DNA of 64,000 bases from Agelas oroides (Eukaryota > Porifera > Demospongiae > Agelasida > Agelasidae): the NCBI GenBank assembly GCA_949130485.1, contig OX422187.1:8148205-8212204 (forward strand), in the 5' to 3' direction. Shown piece by piece: positions 42,574 through 51,830 of this stretch (position 1 is the stretch's first letter; the number at the start of each line of letters is the position of its first letter). Made by a program: the position numbers and the translations under genes. The notes under the pieces are model-generated. The model ran no database searches. It saw only the letters and a program-made list of their open reading frames with translations, and was not told the DNA's origin.

Positions 42574-43283
42574 ATGCCTTCTTCCTGTGTTGTGTGCAAG
42601 AAAGTCAGCAAAGGGAAAACGGTTGCTATGTATCGCTTTCCATCTGACCCTGTAAAGCGTCAAACATGGTTAAAGGCACTGAATATGGCAGAGGAGGATG
42701 TGAAGGAACATCACCGGCTGTGTAGCTGCCATTTTCCCAACGGTGATAACACCATAACACAGCCAAGTTCTTGGTTGCGTGCACCCCAAATGGTGCTGTG
42801 TGCTTTGTGTCACCACTTTATGTGGGGTCAATTTCTGATGTAGAGCTCACTCGTGTATCTGGTTTTGTCGAAGAGCTACATGGGAAATCGGGTGTGCCAG
42901 TAATGGCTGATCGAGGTTTTACTATACAAGATCAACTGAGTGCTATTGGGATTGGCCTTAATATTCCCCCTTTCATGGAAGGCCGCAGCCAGTTACCAGC
43001 ACAAGAAGTTTACAGAGGACGCCAGATTGCTTCTGTTCGTATTCACATTGAACGTGTCATTGGCAGAATTAAGAACTATGCAATACTGAAGTCAACTTTG
43101 CCTATTTCAATGGTTCGGATTGCAAATCAGATAGTGTCCGTCTGCGCATGGTTAGTAAATTTTCAACCAGTTTTAATATCTCCACCCCTTACTGATGATG
43201 TTGAACAATACTTTCAGTCGTGTTATGACACGGATTCAGACTATGATGCTGATTCAGAACAGAGTGATGAGGCAGATCTATAG
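42574..43283 (+). pseudogene. THAP-DDE_Tnp_4 transposase, internally deleted
   Basis: ATG 42574 starts a THAP zinc finger: MPSSCVVCKKVSKGK, Trp in RQTWLKAL, and RLCSCHF (C2-CH). The frame stops at 42841 after it crosses into out-of-frame DNA. From about 42760 another frame carries the second half of a DDE_4 catalytic domain: PNGAVCFVSPLYVGSISD, MADRGF (second Asp), LNIPPF, RIHIERVIGRIKNY (Glu) and VSVCAWLVNF, ending in an acidic tail at 43283. The first catalytic Asp and about 150 residues between the THAP finger and this point are missing. The protein would normally bind the arms and catalyse transposition; this copy cannot. Confidence 0.78.
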
Positions 43284-43362
43284 TATATTGTGTACACGAA
43301 GATTGCAGATATGTATTATCATAATAATTGTTTATTATAATTACTGTTCTGCTATCTTATAC

Positions 43363-43468
43363 TAGCCTCGAACCCAGGCTTTCCGTTCCGGATTTTGTCT
43401 CGCAGCTTTGGATTTTTCTCCAAAGCTGCGAGACAAAATCCGGAACGGAAAGCCTGGGTTCGAGGCTA
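43363..43468. mobile_element. TAGCC-family MITE: perfect 49-bp palindrome, perfect 9-bp duplication
   Basis: The 106-bp element starts TAGCCTCGAACCCAGGC and is its own inverse over 49 bp with an 8-nt loop (atttttct). Both flanks are ATCTTATAC (43354-43362, 43469-43477). Identity of arms and flanks indicates a very recent insertion, in the short interval between two convergent genes. Confidence 0.92.
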
Positions 43469-43539
43469 ATCTTATACCACATTACATCACTTTCTAAGTA
43501 TTTCATTGGATGAACAGTGGAGTATAACGGGTCATCTGT

Positions 43540-43822
43540 TATAGCATACTAGTCTGGGATTTATGGTCAATAACCACCTGAGTCCGAGGGTGTAGCCTGA
43601 GGACAAGGGTTGGTCATTGTAAACCATATATCCCACCTGATCGGTCTTTTCTTCTTGTTACTATACACCCTACACCCTACTAATATATAGTACATCCATT
43701 ACACTATACACCCTACGAGTAATGCCCTAAATAGCATTCGGCTTCACCTCATGTTATTTAGGGCATTAATCGTGCTATTAATCCCAAATACCACAGTAAA
43801 CTGTGCTATTACCTATACTAAT
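43540..43822. repeat. Two MITE remnants
   Basis: 43548-43650 is a palindrome related to 15564-15656 (ctgggatttatgg / ccatatatcccac; centre cctgagtccgagggtgtagc). 43716-43822 is an inverted relative of 4300-4420 (gtgctattaatcccaaat, ctgtgctattacctata). Confidence 0.55.
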
Positions 43823-43836
43823 AATTTAACAACATT

Positions 43837-46052
43837 TTAGGATTTACGAAGGTCATGTAGCTGCATTCCCAAAATATGTACTGGTGATACAATCGCAGGA
43901 GCTAGACAGCAATCATAGAACTCGATCAGCTTTGGCAAGAGTTCACGATTCCAGAAATCCTCATTGTACTCTATCCGCTGAATGAACAAATCTTTTGTAG
44001 TGTAGACAACAAAGTCGCACCACTTTCTCTCTGTAATTGCTAGTTGTCCTTGTACTTGTGAGTAGTATCTGTGTGTTTTTTTGAGCTGGAGGCTTTGTGT
44101 TCCATCAACATTTGTTGTCATATCAAGACAAAAGTCTGAGTTAGCTGCAGCAGATGCAATGCTTTCGAAACGATATTTATAGGGACATTTCACTTCCACC
44201 AAGCCAAACTGGTGTATGGATGAGGGGTCATGTACACACCCATCTGGTGAAGCTCCAAGGAAGGGATGTTGCTCGTAGATGAAAAACCCAGCTTTGCATA
44301 CAATCAGATCAGTATGTCCGCAGTTGATCTTGCTTTGTTCATACTGCGCTAAAGATTCATGCTCCTTACCCCACTCAATTGCTCCAGTTGATATTTGCCT
44401 TGAATCCAAAAGTTCTTTCACAAGTTTGTCTGGAGCAGTGTCCAGTTTTCTGTGGAGTATGCAACCAAACACTGATGCTGTGAGGCGGTACCTTCGTGCC
44501 GAAAACCAAAGTGATGATTGGCTCTGTCCTCGAGTATTCCGTTCAATTTCCCTAATTTGTTCTGAATTTATTGTAAGGCTCCTTTTGAAAGCTTCTACCC
44601 GGGTAATAATATCGTCTCTCGATGGCAGTTTGTATGAAACTGGGGACAAAGCTTGCTCTGTGTCCTCATTTTTCCACATCTGTATATCTGGATCCTTTAG
44701 AACAGACACGCCAAGACCTTCTCCTTTCACCTTTTGTAAAAACTCCTGTAGACAGCTTAAGGCTGTCCCCCTGTATTCCTCCGGCCTTGGGTCAAAGTCA
44801 GCGATTGAAGAGAGGTTATGCTTCACCTGACGTCCATACACAGCTTTGTGGAATGATGCTTCCGCTATTTGCAAGGTACTTTCTTTCCTTTTACGAGGTG
44901 GCTTCCATGTGCACGCGAAAGAAGTTATTGGAAGTGCTTCATCATCACCACCAGTGTCATCTCTTCTTGGCCCAGAAAGTTGAGGTGGGCTCATTGTAAC
45001 TAGTGCATGCAACACAGCTGACACATGCGTACATGATGCCGATTCCCTGCAGAAGGACAACAGTAATTCCTGAATTAAAGGCAGACAAAATTGACAAAAC
45101 AGCTTACCCTGCAGCACAGTTGCAAGTTGCTTTCTTGATTGTTGCAAACTCTCCTTCTTTCCCAAGCAACATATACACATGGTATAAACCAGGCTTCATC
45201 GATGGCACCATTTTGCATCGAACATGGCAGAACTGAGGATGTCGATAGTTGATTTCCAAGTGATCCACGCGACCGGAATCCCAGTGAATATACCCTCATT
45301 GAAGTACACGAAAAGCTCCGTGAGTTGACTTTCTGCCACATCCTTCAGCAAGGTAGGTGTACAACAAGCCTACAATGTACATAAAATGTGCAATAACGTA
45401 GTTTCTTAGGTAGTGGAACACCTGATATTCAATCTAAGAAAGCCACTCCCCGTGTCTGACTCTACTACACAAGAGACTAGCTGGCGATGAGAACTGACTT
45501 CATATGCAGTCATACGGAGAATCTAGGTAAAAAATTGGGACACATCTTCTAAACACCCTCTAGCTATAAAAGCTGAACATTAGAACATAGTACGACTTCA
45601 CACCCATACAACAAACCTGGCATAACTCGAGGAATCAAAAGGCACTTCTCATGAACATTTTCTTTTGTGACAGATTCCCAACCACACAATGGAGGATCTG
45701 GCAAAGGTAGATCACAAAGTGGCAGCTGACAATTCAGTTGTTGTTGCTTACGGTAAAGGTAGGAACCATCTACATCGATGACAGCCGCTTTGTCCTTCAT
45801 AGCCTCACGGACTCTGATAAGAAAGGAAGACTCCTTTTAATAGAAGTGTTGGTTAAATACATGTACAAGTGAGCAGCAAGTTGTTTACCTAGCAATAATT
45901 TGCCCCTTCTTCCATGAGGTTGGAACTACAACTGCACGGCACAAAAGCCACCATCGCAGCTCAGACACTGTGTGGGGCTCCAATGGTTCTTTAAGAATAG
46001 CTCCAGGAATATCATCTTCTGTGAGTGTCAGCTGGGCTCCAGAGGTAGCCAT
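43837..46052 (-). CDS. SWIM zinc finger - YqaJ-type nuclease of a transposon, apparently intact
   Basis: Four exons fit phase and consensus: 45889-46052, 45617-45813, 45108-45294 and 43837-45046, giving 585 residues without a stop. Exon 1 has a SAP-like helix pair (DDIPGAILKEP, VSELRWWLLCRA, WKKGQIIAR). Exons 3 and 4 form a SWIM finger across the splice (CNC then CTH, residues about 177-189). Residues about 320-540 are a YqaJ/lambda-exonuclease-like PD-(D/E)XK fold: RLTASVFGCI, IEWGKEHESLAQYE, LGASPDGC (Asp), LVEVKCPYK (Glu-X-Lys) and QVQGQLAI. The donor of exon 2 (CAG|GTTTGT) is the weakest site. It probably processes DNA for the surrounding ISL2EU-like element, although its transposase partner is deleted. 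A domesticated role is possible. Confidence 0.78.
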
Positions 46053-46316
46053 CTATACAACAAAGTTACACGACATCTTCCTCGTCCCACTTAGCTCTCT
46101 TCCCCGCTCTCCCCTGCTCTCCCTCCACTGCCACACACTCCCCCAAATCGAGCGCTATAGTATTCTTTCACGCTTACCTTTTCTTGGCTCAAAGGCCACT
46201 ATGGGTAGGTTGCGGCTGCTTTGTTGAGAGCTTGGATCTCTGCGTCTGAGCAACCGATCAGTCTCGAACAAAAGGTATTCAATAGCGAAAATGTTACGCT
46301 TTCGTATGGCTATCGT

Positions 46317-46971
46317 TTAAAAAGAGTATTGCGCTTGCGTTAGAAGTGCGCGAAGTTCAAAGTAAGTTATATTTTGTACTGAAGTCTATGGGGAGTACTC
46401 CACGCGGACCAAAAGAATGTACTCCGGAAGTCGACGTCATACGCAATTCTGACGTCACGCTGCATACCTCACTGTAAGATGAAAAGGGCCATTCCTTACA
46501 ACTGGGATTCAATTCAAATTAATTCCAGCCAACTTTGCCATTCCATGTCAATTCTACATAATTTCATACCATTCCATTAAATTCCTAAGCCCAGAAATCC
46601 ATAGTCTCCACATACTGGTATTTACAACCTAGCACATATCATAGTTCTAACTTTTAGTACTATGAAAGTCATTCAAGTCAATCTGAACATATTACAGTAT
46701 ATTATCACAGTTACTTCATAGAGGGCTTTTACACCATACAAGCTTGAACTTGCCCAGTGTGGAATTGGTACGGAATTGTGGAATTCCGCCTAGAACTCCA
46801 ATTCTATTCTATTCCATTCCTGTTACAAATGTCCTCGCTCGGATTCATTTCACATTCACTCCTCTAAGTACAAAATTCCAGAATCATTCCAACTCCAACA
46901 TTTCAATTCCAATACCCTGGTGTGTATGCATGTTTGCTTGCTTGCGACCGTATACCGTTGTCATGTGAATA
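46317..46971. other. No gene; (ATTCC)-like low-complexity stretches
   Basis: From about 46490 the sequence is rich in attcca/aattcc words (for example ccattccattaaattcc and attctattctattccattcc) with no regular period. The mirror gga(a)tgg words occur at 39585-39650. Confidence 0.5.
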
Positions 46972-47190
46972 TGCCGACCCTCGATTTTGGGGACCCCGGG
47001 TCCCCAAAACTATATAGAATTGGGGACCCCATCCCGAAATCTACATAGATACGAGGACCCCCATCTCCATATCTACCATATGTATGATAGATATGGGGAC
47101 CCCTTCATAGATTTGGGGACCCCTACCTATATAATATTGGGGTCCCCGTAACTATATAGAATTGGGGACCCCATCCCGAAATCTATACAG
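46972..47190. repeat. GGGGACCCC-type repeat
   Basis: The phrase attggggaccccatcccgaa followed by atcta occurs at about 47022 and 47162 as direct repeats; other tggggacccc copies alternate with tatatag/atagatat words. A related block is at 56983-57055, with the outline flipped. Confidence 0.65.
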
Positions 47191-47215
47191 TATGGGATTT
47201 TCTATTGTGCTAAGC

Positions 47216-47400
47216 TAGCCTCGTTCCCAGGCCCCGCCCAGCTTTCCGTCGCTTGCAGTACGGAAAAGCGCTGGAATAATTTATCACGTGAGTGACGTAA
47301 GAGTAGAGAGAAGGGTAGAGAGGACTTAATTGAGTGTAGGTGGATCGTCGATGTGCCCACGCACGTAATTGCGGATCGATCGATAATCGACAGTACACTA
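47216..47400. repeat. TAGCC-family end, one-sided
   Basis: TAGCCTCGTTCCCAGGCCCC at 47216 is followed by cagctttccgtcgcttgcag, similar to 1138-1210. No inverse end was found nearby. Confidence 0.5.
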
Positions 47401-47723
47401 GCCGTGTTTTAGTAGGTGCCCGTTCTGGCAGTTATTTTTCGAACAATAAGAGCGGAGAAGACTTTAACAAAGCCTAGGAAAGGGCCGCCTTGGCGTTTAA
47501 TAGCGCCTTGAAAGCAATTCTCTGGGGTATACAGCAGTCAGTTTGCCTAGGTAAGTGAGTAAGTTAGCGTGATTTTCGAATGTACGCTCTGAAAACGCTT
47601 ACCATAGCTTGCCGTACTGCCAGTTAATGTAGCGTAGTGCTGCCTAGTCTATTGTCCATAAAGGTTTCGCAATGGAACGAGTATCCATAAAGCGTGGGCA
47701 AGTTCATTCGTTCGCCCACTTGT
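47401..47723. other. No recognised gene
   Basis: Nothing supportable in this interval between the TAGCC end and the small TIR element. Confidence 0.35.
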
Positions 47724-48657
47724 AATGGCCGACTTGCGTTATAGGATCACATGATTACTGCCACGCCCCTCTGGGGGTCAGCTCCTTCTCGTTCTCCATA
47801 CAAAATGTATGGGAATGACTACCGTGGTCTATAAAATAGCTTGCCGCTCATGTACAGCGTGTCCTCCTGCCATCGTTTTGAGATTATCTATTGCAGATAC
47901 TATAAGCTCTGCTACAGTGTATAACCAATGCGTTAAAGGTCTTCGTACGCAGCAAAAACATGGCGAATTCTACTGCCATGATTGCGGAACAGCGTCTAGA
48001 CTGAATAAAAACCGACTTGCACGACTCATACTTCGACAACTAGCGAATATGATGTTCCCACGGTTTAACTGCGCAGCAAGACCCACACAGTTACTAAGTT
48101 GAAAGTACTGTTGCGGAACCATGACTATCATAGTCCCACCCTCGAATTTTAATGACTCACACACCTACAATACACATCCTCATGCAACTACAAGCACATA
48201 CACAACCAGAGTCAAGTTGTGCACAGGAAGAGAGGCTAGAACAAGTATCACAGTGCCTGGAAACAGTACATACAAGTATTAATGCTAGCAATACGCCAAG
48301 TGGTCCACAGAAGCTGGAACGTCCAATTATAACTCAGGTCTGTGATCTTCGTCAACCCCATTCATGGATGGTTAGCTGCCCCACTGTCCACTCTGATGAT
48401 AAGCATAGTTCATCAGGAAATCAGTGTACCTACATAGACACAATGACGTCTATAATGTAGCATGCAGTGTGTAATCATATTTCTTGCAGATGACTCCACA
48501 CAGAAACTCTAATGCCAACAGTAACTAGCTAGATTTGAAGAGCTGTTTGTACAGCAGCTGAAACTGGCTTCATCATTCTGTACCTATCCATCAATGGCGA
48601 TTCCGCGGACCTTGACCCCCAGCTGTATCACGTGATCCTATAATGCAAATCAGCCAT
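47724..48657. mobile_element. Small element with inverted ends TTATAGGATCACRTGAT
   Basis: The left end (aatggccgacttgcgttataggatcacatgat, then ctgggggtcagctcc) is mirrored at 48605-48657 (inverse: catggctgatttgcattataggatcacgtgat, then ctgggggtcaaggtcc). The 0.9 kb unit contains one small open frame. A target duplication was not resolved. Confidence 0.55.
47809..48102 (+). CDS. Small hypothetical protein with two CxxC pairs
   Basis: ATG 47809 opens a 97-residue frame with CRSCTAC near the start and FYCHDCG at residues 54-60, then a basic LNKNRLARLILRQLAN helix. Two CxxC pairs may form a zinc ribbon. It lies between the inverted ends of the 47724-48657 element. A TATAAAA just after the ATG weakens this start. 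No family recognised. Confidence 0.3.
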   Translation: MGMTTVVYKIACRSCTACPPAIVLRLSIADTISSATVYNQCVKGLRTQQKHGEFYCHDCGTASRLNKNRLARLILRQLANMMFPRFNCAARPTQLLS

Positions 48658-50755
48658 GGGACCAAGGCTAGTGCTAAGCTATGTCACTCAAAATTATAAA
48701 CATTTATGCTACGAATACAGACAGCAATAGTTATAACAACTTAGCTACATGCACTACAAAACCGCTGTTCTTCACTATTTGGTAGAGATTTAAGGTTGAT
48801 GCACCTAAGGTGACACCATTCTTCACAGGAGTCACAACATACCATGTCATCCCATGTCTCTGGCATTTGACAGGAACAAAACACTTCTATTTCATGTAAT
48901 GGGAAGTGCATCTCCTTTGGCTTATAGCCAATGGAGTGTGGGAAGCAAGATAGTTTGCCCAGTCGAAAGCACGTCTCCAGGTGCTGTCTCATCTTCTTCT
49001 GGTCAAACGTGATGGTGCTTAGATCATCTCCAAGAGAAGCATGGTATGCATAGGCAATTGCAAAGACACCACAATCTTTTGTGCCATGTTGTTGCTTGAT
49101 GTTTGGCACATCTACCACCAGGTGAGGGTCAACTCTTTCACCGTCCTCTTCTGTGATGACCAACAGCTTGTACAACAACAGTTGATGGCAAAGTGAAGTA
49201 GAGAGTTTGTAGCTGTAGTAGCTATCATAGACAGTGATTTTTCCACCAATGCTTGAGGAAGTCACCCAGTGATTGCCTATGTGATGAATCTGCACACCTT
49301 CATCTACCATTGGCAGGAATTGATCACCCTGGCTGAGTAGGGGACTCTGCAACCCATCCAGATGTGGGAACTGTTTTTGAATAAGTTTATGTGCAGCTGT
49401 GATGTGGACGTCAGTGAGTTGTTCACCATTCTGCACTGCCAATAGCTCTTCTTCACTTAAGAGGCTTTTGAGGATCTACGTATGTGTAAGGTAGAAAGTT
49501 ACTGTACTCAGTTGTATAAAAATATGCAGTTAATTTTTACAATGTGCAAAAGATGTACAAAGCATTTGACTTTTTAAACTACTGACCTTTGCTTTTCCCT
49601 TTCTCTGCTCCCCAGTGTTCTTTCTCTTCCTGTTGAAAACACTCTCCGCTTCCTCCTCACCTTTCTCTGGCTGTTTCTCACCTTCCTCCTCCAATGGCTT
49701 GCTATATTGCCTGTATCATGTCTCTTATACACTTTCAGCCGGCTGATGTTGAACTTCTTCTGTAGAACCACCCCTTTCTTGTTTCTGAGTTTATACAGGC
49801 CCTTTCCTAGCCTCTCATGTATGAAATAGTTGCCTTTAAACATGTCATCAAGCTTTCCCCCCTTTCTGTCTTTCTGGGCTGTATTTTCAACCATCACTTC
49901 TGTTCCCACAGGCAGTTCCTCTGGTGTATGTTTGCGATCGTATGTTTCCTTCTGCTTCCTTTGGGCATCCTTTATGTTCATCTCTGCTTTTTCAAATACT
50001 TGCTCTCGTCTCTCAAGTAGTGCTTGGATGGTTCCCTCCAAGTCCTCAGGCTGACCCTTTGGATCGGAAGGTGTTGGCATCACCTCCACATCAATAGGAA
50101 GTCACATTTCCTGCTGGAATAGCATGAAGTATGGGGAGTGCTTTGTGGATGCCTGAGAGGAGGACTGTGTTGATCTTGTCATCCAGTCAGTGTGATCGTC
50201 ATTGCAGAACTTTCCAAGGCAATGGCTGAGGGTCTGATTGAATCGCTCTGTAAGTCCATTTGTCTGAAAAATGGTGCATGTGTGAGAAAACAGTTAATCA
50301 ATAAATGACTAAGGCCACATCAGTGGCTGAATGCTATTTGAGATTGTACGAAGGGGGCGGAGGCGAGATCAACATGTCCTGTGGATTGTCCTGTGCATTG
50401 TCCTTTCAACCAGCTGTTAGTCTCTTTTCTAAATCTGTGCATGCATGCATATTAGTAAGCTAACCACAAGCCCGCCTTCAACAGCAAATCACTATCCAGT
50501 GATGTTCATTGTCAACCATTCAAATATGAGTGGTTTCAACACATAATTATACAATATGGCAGATATGGGACAAGCCGATCGATATAAACACATCTGCAGC
50601 AGATACAATAGAGTATAAGATAGCTATACATTATCAGCACACAGCATCATTGATGTTGATAACCATCCCCGGGTGGAATGGGAGGGGAGGACATGTTGAT
50701 CTCGCCTCCGCCCCCCTCGTACAATCTCAAATAGCATTCAGCCACTGATGTGGCC

Positions 50756-51830
50756 TTAGCCATTTGTCGATTGTACTTCAGGGGGCTCCAGCTCGATCAA
50801 CATGTCCTGTGCATGTTTGTAGCCAAGAACAGCATCACCAAATCTTTTGGCAGCACAGAATTGTGACTGTGGTCTGAAATAGTATCTGCAAAAGGTGTCC
50901 AAACTGGACCAACCCGCTCTGTCCATGACCTCCTGGGTGGACAGCCCACACAGGGCAGCTGCTGTGGACGCTGCTGATCTAGTTGAATGAGGGGAGAATG
51001 TTGGCTCCAGCCCTGCCCTCTCTAGGGATTTCTTTATCCATCGGGCAATGGTTGAGGAGGAAACTGGCTGGTGTGGAGGGACTACTGCCAGGAATAGCTG
51101 CATAGCTGCCTCATCTTCCCTGAACTTTGCAGTGGCTTTCTCGTACACTCGAAGATATGCCACCGGGCATAAAAGCTCCTCCTCGAAGGAGGCAATCACA
51201 ACTGGCTGTAAAGACTTCTCATTGCCAGGTCTGGTCTGCTTTGCTAGCCCTTTGCAAGGTAGCGTGACACCCTCTGGGATATAGCTTCTTCCACTGAGCG
51301 TCAACCTGACCAGGTCTGAAGAATGGTGACCCAAAACGAGGGCCAACAGCATTACTAACTTCTGTGTCAGCAACTTGAGAGACAGGGTTTCATTATCCCC
51401 TAGACTTCTCAAATGAGCTTGCATCTGGGTGACATCCCACGTTTGGGAGTATCTGGGTTTGGGGGGCCGTTGAATGTACACACCCTTCAGTAACCTTACA
51501 ACTAATGGGTGTTGGCCAACTGGGAAACCCTCAACTGGAAGGTGAGTGGAAGATAAGGCCGAACGATAGCAATGTAAGGAGCGATACTATCTGCCCTCCT
51601 CAAACTGGTCAGCCAAGAAACCTAGGATAGGGGACACATCTGCCGCAAAGGGATGCATACCTCTCTGCTTGCACCATCCTTCCCATTTCCTCCAGGCAGA
51701 GTTATAGTTAGAGATTGTTTTGCTTCTCCAGGAAGACATGAGGAGTTCAATAGCATTGTTTGGAATCTCCTTTGAACGGAAGTGATGCCTGAGACCTTCC
51801 ATGCGACCAGCTGGGGCTGAGTTTCCAACA
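50756..51830 (-). pseudogene. DIRS tyrosine recombinase, with one stop and a lost first Arg
   Basis: The frame starts in the overlap with the RT end (HHFRSKEIPNNAIELLMSSW, ISNYNSAWRKWEGWC: SAM-like N-terminus), stops at a TAG at about 51587, and continues in the same frame to 50756. The catalytic domain has PHSTRSAASTAAA (His-X-X-Arg), GWSSLDTFCRYYFRP (Tyr nucleophile), but the expected first Arg is His in GHHSSDLVRLTL. The enzyme would integrate the circular DNA; the stop and the missing Arg suggest it is dead. It overlaps the RT frame at its 5' end, as usual in DIRS. Confidence 0.72.

Larger units (their letters stand above)
42025..46316. mobile_element. ISL2EU-like DNA transposon unit with about 240-bp inverted arms
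   Basis: The left arm (42025-42291) and right arm (46077-46316) are inverse copies: acgatagccatacgaaagcg, tattgaataccttttgttcg, gactgatcggttgctcag, gtaagcgtgaaagaatac, and gggacgaggaaga are shared; a block around ccccacccgtgtttggcgtc is present only on the left. Between them lie a THAP-DDE_4 transposase remnant (plus) and a SWIM-YqaJ gene (minus), converging. To my knowledge this gene pair is characteristic of the ISL2EU branch of the PIF/Harbinger-related (PHIS) superfamily. A target duplication was not resolved, so the exact ends are uncertain. Later insertions inside are a tRNA-like palindrome (42335) and a TAGCC MITE (43363). Confidence 0.62.

Noticed and set aside
44279..44999. Plus-strand 125-183 codon frames
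   Set aside because: Antisense shadows of the YqaJ nuclease exon.
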